NCBI RefSeq assembly: GCF_023264855.1 | Contig: NZ_JAHFUW010000054.1 | Location: 1-33,856, forward strand | Direction of reading: 5' to 3' | DNA length: 33,856 nt | From: Herbiconiux sp. | GTDB taxonomy: Bacteria > Actinomycetota > Actinomycetes > Actinomycetales > Microbacteriaceae | Shown: in pieces, positions 17,179-24,239 of the stretch | How positions within the stretch are numbered: the first letter of the stretch is position 1 | Layout of the letters: the number at the start of each line of letters is the position of its first letter | Notes under the pieces: generated by a model | Databases searched by the model: none | Seen by the model: the letters and a program-made list of their open reading frames with translations, nothing else | Told to the model about the DNA's origin: nothing | Position numbers and translations under genes: made by a program

Positions 17179-17637
17179 ATGGCTGACACCCACTACTTCG
17201 AGGACTTCGCGACGGGCCAGCTGTTCGTCACGCCCGGCAAGACGGTCACCGAGACCGATCTGGTGATGTTCGCGGCCCTGACCAACGACAACAACCCGCT
17301 GCACACGGATGCCGAGTTCGCGGCGGCCTCGCGGTTCGGTCAGCGGATCGTGAACGGGCTCTACGGAGCGTCGCTGGCGCTCGGTCTGATCGCGCGCACC
17401 GGGGTGTTCGAGGGCAGTTCGGCGGCACTGCTCGGCATCGACGGCTGGCGTTTCAGCGCGCCCGTCTTCATCGGGGACACGCTCACCTGCACGGTCGAGA
17501 TCCTGGGACTGCGGCTCACCTCCTCGGGCACCACGGGCGTCGTCGAGCGCCAGCTCACCCTGCGCAACCAGCGCGGCGAGGTCGTGCAGTCCGGCCGGAT
17601 GGACATGCTGATGCTCACCCGGCCGGGCACGGACTAG
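17179..17637 (+). CDS. MaoC-like hotdog-fold dehydratase/hydratase
   Basis: The 152-residue protein has the MaoC (R)-hydratase pattern: an N-terminal FEDFATGQLF and the hydratase motif FAALTNDNNPLHTD with the catalytic Asp/His-type positions, then RIVNGLYGASLALGLI. Such proteins hydrate enoyl-CoA substrates, but stand-alone members are diverse and the true substrate is unknown. Its TAG lies in the CTAG at 17634-17637, which on the other strand is also the stop of the convergent MFS gene. Confidence 0.8.
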   Translation: MADTHYFEDFATGQLFVTPGKTVTETDLVMFAALTNDNNPLHTDAEFAAASRFGQRIVNGLYGASLALGLIARTGVFEGSSAALLGIDGWRFSAPVFIGDTLTCTVEILGLRLTSSGTTGVVERQLTLRNQRGEVVQSGRMDMLMLTRPGTD

Positions 17638-18950
17638 GCGCGGCCCGCCGGGGGACGGCGCTCCCGCAGCACGAAGGCGAACGCGAACCCCACCAGCAGC
17701 AGAACCACGATCAGGGCGAACACGGCCTGGACGCTGGTACCGTCGGCGAGGATGCCGAGCAGAGGGTTCAGGAACCCGCCGAGCGAGAGCGTGAGCCCCA
17801 GGGTCAGCCCGCTCGCCGTGCCCACGCGGTTGGGCAGGTACGAGTGCGAAAGGGTGATCTGGGGCGCGAAAGGCAAGAAGATCGTGAACCCCACGACGGC
17901 GGTGGCGATCACGACAACGGCCGTGTTCGGTGCGAGCACGATCCCGATCGTGCCGAGTGCGGCGGCGGCGTAGCCGGTGCGGATGATGCGCAGGCGGCCC
18001 CAGCGGTCGGCGAGGAAGCCGCCGGCCAGAGTGCCCGCGGCTCCGGCTGCGGGGAACACCGAGAGCGCGATCGAGGCCGTGGCCTCGTCGGCGCTGAACT
18101 GCTGGATGGAGAACAGCGAGATGAACGACGACGTGCCCACGTAGGCGATCGACCAGAAGGCCAGCACGAGCGTCAACCAGGCGAAGGCGCGCCAGTCGTC
18201 GCGCTGAGGAGGCTGCGCGGATGCCGGGGCCGATGGCTGGAGCTCCTCCAGCGCGACCTCGACAGCCGGTTCGACGGCCGGCGAGGCCTCGGGAATCCCG
18301 GCAGTCGAAGGGCCGGGCGTGGCCGGCGAACCGCCGACCCGCGGTGATGGCATCCGTACCGATCGCCTCCGCACCGACCGCATCCGCACCGCGTAGACGA
18401 CGAGCATGACGGCGGCGGGGACGGCCAAAAGGGGAGTGCCGGCGAGCCCGAAGATGCCCACGGTGAGCAGGACGCCCGTGGGCGCGAGGGCGACGCCGAC
18501 GGTGCCGCCGACCGAGAAGACGCTCATCGAACGGTTCGATCCTCCGCCGGCCTCGCGCGCGGCCATGGTGGCGGCGGGATGGTAGGCGGCGATGCCGATG
18601 CCCGCGATCGCGATGACGGTCCAGGTGAGCCAGTACGAACCCGAGACGACACCGCTCAGCGCGATCCCGGCGGCGGCCACCGACAGCCCGGCGAGGATCA
18701 GCCATCGCGACGGGAAACGGTCGCTCAGAAGGCCGAAGGCCGGCTGGGCGACGCTGGAGAGCGAGGTCGCGGCGAGGGTGATGCCCGCGACGGCGGCGTA
18801 GTCGTAGCGCTGCTCGAGTACAAGAAACGGGAGCAGAGCCGCGACGGCGCCGGTGTAGAAGTCGTTGACGACGTGGGTCGAGACCAGAAGCCAGAGACCG
18901 GGAGCGGTCGTCGGGCGGGCACCGGCGGAGCGGGCGGGGTTGCGGGACAT
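17634..18950 (-). CDS. MFS transporter of the fosmidomycin-resistance (Fsr) type
   Basis: The 438-residue membrane protein has 12 likely segments. The N-terminal half resembles Fsr: a first helix with THVVNDFYTGAVAALLPFL, then SSVAQPAFGLLSDRFPSRW (motif A region), and the IGIAAYHPAATMAARE and SMSVFSVGGTVGVALAP stretches, close in pattern to the E. coli exporter. The central loop (about 195-255) is long and rich in Arg, Pro and Ala. Fsr exports fosmidomycin, the Dxr inhibitor, and dxr and ispG lie just upstream, so export of a Dxr inhibitor or related phosphonate is a reasonable guess. Some Fsr-like proteins have other substrates. The ATG at 18950 has a ribosome site GAGGATC overlapping a putative GntR operator. 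Confidence 0.75.
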   Translation of the reverse strand: MSRNPARSAGARPTTAPGLWLLVSTHVVNDFYTGAVAALLPFLVLEQRYDYAAVAGITLAATSLSSVAQPAFGLLSDRFPSRWLILAGLSVAAAGIALSGVVSGSYWLTWTVIAIAGIGIAAYHPAATMAAREAGGGSNRSMSVFSVGGTVGVALAPTGVLLTVGIFGLAGTPLLAVPAAVMLVVYAVRMRSVRRRSVRMPSPRVGGSPATPGPSTAGIPEASPAVEPAVEVALEELQPSAPASAQPPQRDDWRAFAWLTLVLAFWSIAYVGTSSFISLFSIQQFSADEATASIALSVFPAAGAAGTLAGGFLADRWGRLRIIRTGYAAAALGTIGIVLAPNTAVVVIATAVVGFTIFLPFAPQITLSHSYLPNRVGTASGLTLGLTLSLGGFLNPLLGILADGTSVQAVFALIVVLLLVGFAFAFVLRERRPPAGRA

Positions 18951-18958
18951 GGTGTGAT

Positions 18959-18976
18959 CCTCAGATGTCAGACAAA
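18959..18976. promoter_or_regulatory. Putative GntR operator upstream of the Fsr-like gene
   Basis: The core ATGTCAGACAA (18965-18975) resembles the TTGTCTGACAA-type sites of FadR-subfamily GntR regulators. The same CCTCAGATGTC block occurs at 19727-19737 in front of the regulator gene, at nearly the same distance from the start codon. It overlaps the ribosome site of the MFS gene. Confidence 0.5.
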
Positions 18977-19034
18977 TGCGGGGGTAGGTGACGGCGAGGA
19001 GGGCAGGGCGGCGGGCGGCGCCGGATGCCCCGGG

Positions 19035-19718
19035 TCAGTCGCGCATGATCTCGATGGTGTCGTGCACGTTGGCGGTCACCGACGCGATCGCGCGGGCAGG
19101 ATCGGAGGCGTCGATGGCGGCTAGCAGGTCGGCATGACTGCCGTCGAGGTCGTGCCCGTCCAGCGATCGCTCGTGCACGAGCGCCACGAGCGTGTCGGTG
19201 AGCTTGGGCAGCACCGAGTCGAAGACGCTCAGCAGCAGGGGATTGTGGGCGGCTTCCACCACCGCGCGATGGAAGTCGAGGTCGGCGGCCACGAAGGCCT
19301 CGGGCTGCTCGTGCTGATGCGCCACGAGGGCCTCGCGCGCCTCGAAGGCGCTGCGGATGCGCACCAGGTCGCGGTCGGATCGCCGGCGGGCGGCCAGCGC
19401 CGCGGCCTGTACCTCGAGGGCTTCGCGCACCTCGTAGACCTCGATCACCTGAGCAGCATGCAGTGCGGCGTTCCAGCCGGCCTGCGGCGACGTGGTGGCG
19501 AGCACGAACGTGCCCGATCCCTGCCGGGATTCGAGCAGGCCCGCCTGCACGAGGCTTCGCGTGGCCTCGCGGACCGTCGAGCGGCCCACGCCGAGTTGCT
19601 CGGCCAGCTTCAGTTCGCCGGGGAGGGCCGAACCCACGGGCCACGTTCCCGCGGCCAGCTGCTCGGCGAGCGTGTCGGTGGCGAGCTCGACGAGCCCGCT
19701 CCGCTTCAACGACTTCAT
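19035..19718 (-). CDS. GntR family (FadR/FCD subfamily) transcriptional regulator
   Basis: The 227-residue regulator has an N-terminal winged helix (LPGELKLAEQLGVGRSTVREATRSLVQAGLLESRQGSGTF shortened here to its recognition part GVGRSTVREA) and a C-terminal FCD ligand-binding domain with the metal-binding type Asp and His residues (DLDFHRAVVEAAHN). FCD domains usually sense organic acids. The ATG at 19718 is preferred because GAGGAG sits 5 bases upstream; a GTG at 19724 would add two residues. It precedes the MFS gene on the same strand with an 84-bp gap, and both carry the same putative operator, so it probably controls itself and the exporter. Confidence 0.85.
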   Translation of the reverse strand: MKSLKRSGLVELATDTLAEQLAAGTWPVGSALPGELKLAEQLGVGRSTVREATRSLVQAGLLESRQGSGTFVLATTSPQAGWNAALHAAQVIEVYEVREALEVQAAALAARRRSDRDLVRIRSAFEAREALVAHQHEQPEAFVAADLDFHRAVVEAAHNPLLLSVFDSVLPKLTDTLVALVHERSLDGHDLDGSHADLLAAIDASDPARAIASVTANVHDTIEIMRD

Positions 19719-19725
19719 ACCCACT

Positions 19726-19742
19726 CCTCAGATGTCTGATGA
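19726..19742. promoter_or_regulatory. Putative GntR operator upstream of its own gene
   Basis: The core ATGTCTGATGA (19732-19742) sits in the same CCTCAGATGTC block as the site before the MFS gene, and TCAGATGTCTGA is a near-perfect palindrome (5-base arms). It lies about 100 bases upstream of the divergent acyl-CoA ligase gene and might affect that gene too. Confidence 0.5.
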
Positions 19743-19827
19743 CTACCGTAGCGCCTGGCGTCCGGTCGAACGCAATCCGGCGCCAGAGCACGCCGCAGAG
19801 ATCGTCGGCGTGGCTTGCCGGATGCGC

Positions 19828-19833
19828 CAGACT
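19828..19833 (+). promoter_or_regulatory. -10 element of the acyl-CoA ligase gene (leaderless)
   Basis: CAGACT ends exactly 6 bases before the ATG at 19840. The intervening GAGAGG looks like a ribosome site but touches the start codon, too close to serve as one. Confidence 0.45.
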
Positions 19834-19839
19834 GAGAGG

Positions 19840-21531
19840 ATGAACCCGACCGAGAACCTCCGGGCCGCCCGCGACATCCTGATCGAGCACCGCGACGACG
19901 CGGCGGCCGCCGAAGCCGCCTTCGCATGGCCCGATGTGGGGGAGTACTTCAACTGGGCCGTCGACTGGTTCGACGCCGTCGCGGTCGGCAACGAGAAGAC
20001 CGCGCTCTGGATCGTCGAGGAGGACGGCCGCGAGACGAAGGTGAGCTTCGACTGGATGCGCTGGCGCTCCGACGAGGTCGCGGCCTGGCTCGCCGCGGAG
20101 GGCGTCGAACAGGGCGACCACGTGATGCTGATGCTCGGCAACCGGGTCGAGCTCTGGGAGTCGATGCTCGCCATCATGAAGCTCGGCGCCGTCATCCTGC
20201 CCACCACGACGCTGCTCTCGCCCGCCGACCTCGCCGACCGGCTGGAGCGCGGCCGGGTGGGCCATGTGATCGTCGACGCCGCCGACACCGCGAAGTTCGA
20301 GGGGCTCGACGGGGAGTTCACGCGCATCGTCGTGGGGGCCTCCGAGGGCGAACCGGCCGAAGGCTGGCTCGACTACGACGAGTCGCTCGAGGGCATCGGC
20401 ATCAGCCCCACGGTCGTGGTGCGGTCGGACGACCCGTGCCTGATCTACTTCACCTCGGGCACCACGTCGAAACCGAAGATGGTGGTGCACACCCACGCCT
20501 CGTATCCCGTCGGCCACCTGTCGACCTCGTACTGGCTGGGGCTGCGACCGGGCGATGTGCACCTGGCCATCAGCTCGCCGGGCTGGGGAAAGCACGCCTG
20601 GAGCTGCTTCTTCGCGCCATGGAACGCCGAGGCGACCGTGTTCGTGACGAACTACGTACGCTTCGAACCCGTCGCACTTCTGCGGCGCCTCGACGAGGCT
20701 CGGGTGAGCACGTTCTGCGCCCCGCCCACGGTCTGGCGGATGCTGATCCAGGCCGAGCTCGGAAAGAAGCCCCGTGCGCTCCGCGAAGCCCTCTCGGCGG
20801 GCGAGCCGTTGAACCCGGGTGTGATCGCGGCCGTGCAGGAGGCCTGGGGGCTCACGATCCGCGACGGCTACGGCCAGACCGAGACGACGGCGCTCATCGC
20901 GAATCCGCCCGGTGGTTCGGTGGTGCCGGGCGCCATGGGGCGTGCCCTGCCCGGAGTGGCGATCGCGATCATCGATCCGGTGAGCGGATCGCCGGCGACC
21001 ACCGGTGAGATCTGCCTCGACCTCTCCGTCGAGCCGGTGAACCTGATGGCCGGGTACCTCTCCGACGACGAGCGCACGGCGGCAGCCCGGGCGGGCGGCT
21101 ACTTCCACACCGGCGACGTGGCGGAGCGGGCCGACGACGGCACGATCACCTTCATCGGGCGCACCGACGACATCTTCAAGTCGTCCGACTACAAGATCTC
21201 GCCGTTCGAGGTGGAGAGTGTGCTGCTGCGGCATCCGGCGGTGGCCGAGTCGGCGGTCGTGCCGGCTCCGGATGCGACGCGGCACACCGTCGTCAAGGCG
21301 TATGTGGCCCTCGCCGAGGGGTGGGCGGCCGACGCCTCGACCGCGCGGGAGATCTTCGAGCACAGCCGCACCGAGCTCTCGGCCTTCGAGCGGGTGCGCC
21401 GGATCGAGTTCTTCGAGCTGCCCAAGACGATCTCGGGCAAGATCCGCCGGGTCGAGCTGCGCGAGCGCGAGCAGGAGGCGTTCGACCGTGGTGAGGAGAT
21501 CGCCTCGGAGTGGCGGGGCGACCGGCTCTGA
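19840..21531 (+). CDS. Acyl-CoA synthetase, ANL superfamily (medium-chain/acetyl-CoA-synthetase-like)
   Basis: The 563-residue enzyme activates a carboxylic acid with ATP and joins it to CoA. The ATP-binding loop YFTSGTTSKPK, the adenylate motif DGYGQTETT, the YFHTGDVA and IGRTDD motifs and the catalytic Lys in KTISGKIRR near the C-terminus are all present. Its pattern is closer to ACSM-type medium-chain ligases than to long-chain FadD. The chain length of the substrate cannot be read. The longer frame from 19492 would run back through the divergent regulator and was rejected. It is divergent from the GntR gene across 121 bp. Confidence 0.85.
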   Translation: MNPTENLRAARDILIEHRDDAAAAEAAFAWPDVGEYFNWAVDWFDAVAVGNEKTALWIVEEDGRETKVSFDWMRWRSDEVAAWLAAEGVEQGDHVMLMLGNRVELWESMLAIMKLGAVILPTTTLLSPADLADRLERGRVGHVIVDAADTAKFEGLDGEFTRIVVGASEGEPAEGWLDYDESLEGIGISPTVVVRSDDPCLIYFTSGTTSKPKMVVHTHASYPVGHLSTSYWLGLRPGDVHLAISSPGWGKHAWSCFFAPWNAEATVFVTNYVRFEPVALLRRLDEARVSTFCAPPTVWRMLIQAELGKKPRALREALSAGEPLNPGVIAAVQEAWGLTIRDGYGQTETTALIANPPGGSVVPGAMGRALPGVAIAIIDPVSGSPATTGEICLDLSVEPVNLMAGYLSDDERTAAARAGGYFHTGDVAERADDGTITFIGRTDDIFKSSDYKISPFEVESVLLRHPAVAESAVVPAPDATRHTVVKAYVALAEGWAADASTAREIFEHSRTELSAFERVRRIEFFELPKTISGKIRRVELREREQEAFDRGEEIASEWRGDRL

Positions 21532-21626
21532 GCGGTCTTGAGCATCGAGCAGGATCCGAGAAGCGCCGCGCCGACAGGTGTCGATAGCGTGGTGACACGA
21601 GTTCGACGTCGAAGGGAAGGCATCGC

Positions 21627-22070
21627 ATGACCGCAGCATCCGCCGGGTTCTCCGCCGAGGAGAAGGCCGCCATGAAAGACCGCGCCGCCGAACTGAAGGC
21701 CGATGCGCGGCGGGGCAAGGCCGAGGAGAAGGCCGCGGCCGACGCCGCGACGATGCGCGAGAAGATCGAGGGCATGCCGCAGCCCGACCGCGGGATGGCC
21801 GAGCGTCTGCACGAGATCGTCGGCGGGGCGGCCCCGGATCTGCTGCCGAAGCTCTTCTACGGCCAGCCGGCCTGGACCCGTGACGGCAAGCCCGTCGTGT
21901 TCTTCCGCAGCGGCCAGCAGGACAAGGAGCGTTACAGCACCCTCGGCTTCAGTTCGAAGGCGAACCTCGACGAGCCGAGCGGCTTCTGGCCGACCTCGTA
22001 TGCGCTCACCGAACTGAACGACGAGACGGCGACGACGATCGCCCGACTCGTCACCCGCGCGGCGAGCTGA
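21627..22070 (+). CDS. DUF1801 (YdhG-like) domain protein
   Basis: The 147-residue protein starts with a highly charged Ala/Lys/Glu-rich helix (about 1-50, probably a coiled coil) and continues with a DUF1801-type domain (about 60-140: LHEIVGGAAPDLLPKLFYGQPAW, VVFFRSGQ, YSTLGFS). This fold is related to YdhG and has been likened to frataxin-like iron chaperones, but the function is not settled. The ATG at 21627 has a good ribosome site (GAAGGGAAGG). TAGCGT at 21585-21590 is a likely -10. Its 3' end overlaps the convergent XRE-cupin gene by 20 bases. Confidence 0.75.
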   Translation: MTAASAGFSAEEKAAMKDRAAELKADARRGKAEEKAAADAATMREKIEGMPQPDRGMAERLHEIVGGAAPDLLPKLFYGQPAWTRDGKPVVFFRSGQQDKERYSTLGFSSKANLDEPSGFWPTSYALTELNDETATTIARLVTRAAS

Positions 22071-22629
22071 GGGCTGCCGGCGGCTCCGAGCAGATCAGCA
22101 AGAAGACCGCCGCTTCGGCATCCGTGGTCCAGCGATGAGCGACCGAGGGGTCGATCCGCAGGGAATCCCCGCGCCCGAGGGTGAGCGACGGTAGCCCCTC
22201 CCGCTCCGAGATCACCGTCCCCTCGATCACGTAGACGACCTCTTCGCCGCCGTGGTGGAAGAACTCCAGATCGCCCTCGCCGGCTCGCAACGAGAACTCG
22301 AACGTCTGGATCGCCGAGCCCGCACCGCCGGCGATGAGCCTCACGTCGGCCGAGCCGGGCGTCTCGCTGAGGGGCAGATGCACCTCGGGCGCCGATCGGC
22401 CGGCCTCGGGCGACGGCAGCAGCGCGGATGCGGGGATCTCGAAGACCGCCGCCAATCCGTACAGCGTCGGAAGGCTCGGCAGCAGCTGCCCGGCCTCGAG
22501 CTTCGACACGAAGGGCTGCGAGACCCCGGCCCGTCGGGCGAGCTCGCGCATCGACCATCCGCGGGCCTTACGGCGCGCCTTGACCTGGGCGCCGATCCGG
22601 GGCGCCGTCACGTCGTCGTCGTGATCCAT
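22051..22629 (-). CDS. XRE family regulator with C-terminal cupin domain
   Basis: The 192-residue protein joins an N-terminal XRE helix-turn-helix (about 10-68: MRELARRAGVSQPFVSKLEAG) to a C-terminal small-molecule-binding cupin (about 115-187: FFHHGGEEVVYVIEG, RIDPSVAHRW). Regulators of this build control nearby uptake and catabolic genes and sense a small ligand in the cupin. It is divergent from the NCS1 permease and monooxygenase genes. Two perfect palindromes lie 43 and 69 bases upstream of its ATG and are the obvious operators. Confidence 0.85.
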   Translation of the reverse strand: MDHDDDVTAPRIGAQVKARRKARGWSMRELARRAGVSQPFVSKLEAGQLLPSLPTLYGLAAVFEIPASALLPSPEAGRSAPEVHLPLSETPGSADVRLIAGGAGSAIQTFEFSLRAGEGDLEFFHHGGEEVVYVIEGTVISEREGLPSLTLGRGDSLRIDPSVAHRWTTDAEAAVFLLICSEPPAALSSPRG

Positions 22630-22671
22630 GGCGCTCTGTCACCCACTCCCAGCTTGCCGAAACATGTTCGT

Positions 22672-22714
22672 GATAACCAACGGTTATCGTCCTTCTTGAT
22701 AACCCGAGGTTATC
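22672..22714. promoter_or_regulatory. Tandem perfect operator palindromes between xre-cupin and the NCS1 gene
   Basis: GATAACCAACGGTTATC (22672-22688) and GATAACCCGAGGTTATC (22698-22714) have identical 7-base arms and different 3-base spacers. Their centres are 26 bp apart, about two and a half helical turns. They are the most AT-rich and most symmetric signals in the intergenic region and most likely bind the divergent XRE-cupin regulator. Confidence 0.75.
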
Positions 22715-22720
22715 GCATCC

Positions 22721-22753
22721 GGCTCCACCCAGGCTCCACTCAAGCTCCACCTT
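22721..22753 (+). repeat. Three 11-bp direct repeats in the NCS1 leader
   Basis: Three units of 11 bases share GCTCCAC at the same phase (starting at 22722, 22733, 22744). They lie between the operators and the permease start. One helical turn per unit is the spacing of direct-repeat boxes for OmpR/PhoB-type regulators, though no such regulator is encoded here. Confidence 0.6.
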
Positions 22754-22793
22754 CACCTACTCGCGCACGTCGACGACGAAGACAGGACACCCA

Positions 22794-24239
22794 TTGAGCG
22801 TCAGCGAACCGACTCGCAGCACCAGCGTCAGCGAATCACCGATCAGCAGCACCGACTACGGCCACAAGCTCGCCGCCGTCGAACCAGGCGGTGTCGAGGC
22901 CATCCCGCTCGACCAGCGGCACGGCCGCCCCCGCAACCTGGCCTGGACCTGGGCCTCCCCGAACCTCGAGTTCGCCACCATCTTCGTGGGTGCCATCGCG
23001 GTGCTCTACTACGGCCTCGATCTCGGCACGGCCATCATCGCCATCGTGCTCGGCAACACGGTCGCGAGCCTGTTCCACTACCTGCTCACCACCTGGGGCC
23101 CCGCCACCGGCCTCTGCCAGATGGTCATCAGCCGCAAGGCCTTCGGCTACCTCGGCAACATCGTGCCCGGCGGCCTGAACGCCGTGCTCGTGGGAGTGGG
23201 CTGGTTCGCGGTCAACTCCGTCAGCGGAGGATTCGCGCTGGCTGCGCTGACCGGGATGCCGCCCCTCGCCGCCGTGCTGATCAGCTCCGTCATCTCGTTC
23301 GCGCTGGCCTTCTTCGGCCACAACCTCATCCAGGTGTTCGAGCGTTTCGCCTTCCCGATCCTGGCTCTGGTGTTCCTCGCCGGCATCGTCTTCATCGCCC
23401 CGCAGGCCGATTTCCAGGCGCCGGCCGAGCCGATCCCGGGCGCCTTCTGGGTGGCCGTCAGCACCTCGTTCGGCTACACGATCGCCTGGGCGCCGTTCGC
23501 CGCCGACTACTCGCGGTATCTCAAGCCCGCCGATGCCAAGCCGGCGGGGCTCTTCGCCGCCCTCGGCGTGTGGGTGTCGAACAACCTCCTGCAGGTCGCC
23601 GGTGCCGCCGCGGTGACCGCCGTCGGTCTCTCCGCCTGGAACTACGACAACCCCACGTCGTCGTACACCGAGCTGATGCCGACCTGGCTCGCCGCTCCCA
23701 CGCTCCTGGCCATCTGGCTCGGAGCGCTCTGTGCCAACGCCCTCAATCTCTACTCGAGCGGCCTCTCGTTCGCGGCCATCGGCATCCGCCCGCCCACCTT
23801 CTTCTCCCGGGCCGCGATCGTCGTGGGCGTCGGCATTCTGGGGGTGCTGCTCGCCGTGGTCGCACTCTCGGACGTGTCGTCGTACGAGAACTTCCTGCTC
23901 GTGATGGGCTACTGGATCGCGCCGTGGCTCGGTGTGATCGTCGCCGACCGGGTGCTCGGCCGCCAGGTGCCGCCTGCCGAGTACACCCATCGCCGCTTCC
24001 GCAATCCGGCGGGGCCGATCGCGATGGTGACGGCGATGGTGGTGTCGATCCTGCTGTTCTCGAACCAGACGCTGTATGTCGGACCGGTGCCCGCTGCGCT
24101 GCCGGAGCTCGGTGACGTCACGTTCATCGTCGGTTTCGTGCTGGCGTTCGGCCTCTACGCCGTGCTGCGGCGGGTCGTGGCATCCGGAATCCCGAATCAG
24201 ACCCCCACCCCTGCAACCTCGAAGGAGAACCTCGCGTGA
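22794..24239 (+). CDS. NCS1 family permease (nucleobase/hydantoin/thiamine type)
   Basis: The 481-residue membrane protein has about 12 segments and NCS1 features: an N-terminal RHGRPRNLAWTWASPNLEFATIF region, GFALAALTG and the conserved SFGYTIAWAPFAADYSRYL stretch in the middle. NCS1 proteins import purines, pyrimidines, hydantoins, allantoin or thiamine with Na+ or H+. The substrate here is unknown. The TTG at 22794 is chosen because an AGGA ribosome site lies 8 bases upstream and no better start is in frame. The stop overlaps the monooxygenase start (GTGA, 24236-24239), so both are made from one transcript, controlled by the adjacent operators. Confidence 0.85.
   Translation: MSVSEPTRSTSVSESPISSTDYGHKLAAVEPGGVEAIPLDQRHGRPRNLAWTWASPNLEFATIFVGAIAVLYYGLDLGTAIIAIVLGNTVASLFHYLLTTWGPATGLCQMVISRKAFGYLGNIVPGGLNAVLVGVGWFAVNSVSGGFALAALTGMPPLAAVLISSVISFALAFFGHNLIQVFERFAFPILALVFLAGIVFIAPQADFQAPAEPIPGAFWVAVSTSFGYTIAWAPFAADYSRYLKPADAKPAGLFAALGVWVSNNLLQVAGAAAVTAVGLSAWNYDNPTSSYTELMPTWLAAPTLLAIWLGALCANALNLYSSGLSFAAIGIRPPTFFSRAAIVVGVGILGVLLAVVALSDVSSYENFLLVMGYWIAPWLGVIVADRVLGRQVPPAEYTHRRFRNPAGPIAMVTAMVVSILLFSNQTLYVGPVPAALPELGDVTFIVGFVLAFGLYAVLRRVVASGIPNQTPTPATSKENLA

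Noticed and set aside
18340-18395. Repeated CCGCACCG-like units inside the Fsr-like gene
   Set aside because: They encode the Arg/Met/Ser-rich central loop and are irregular; no array with constant spacing is present, so this is not CRISPR-like.
18961-21639. 892-codon minus-strand frame
   Set aside because: It spans the real GntR gene in another frame and is antisense to the acyl-CoA ligase; no domain can be recognised in its translation.
22797-22835. Two copies of AGCGTCAGCGAA at the start of the NCS1 gene
   Set aside because: They encode a Ser-Val-Ser-Glu repeat in a disordered tail; simple codon repetition explains them.
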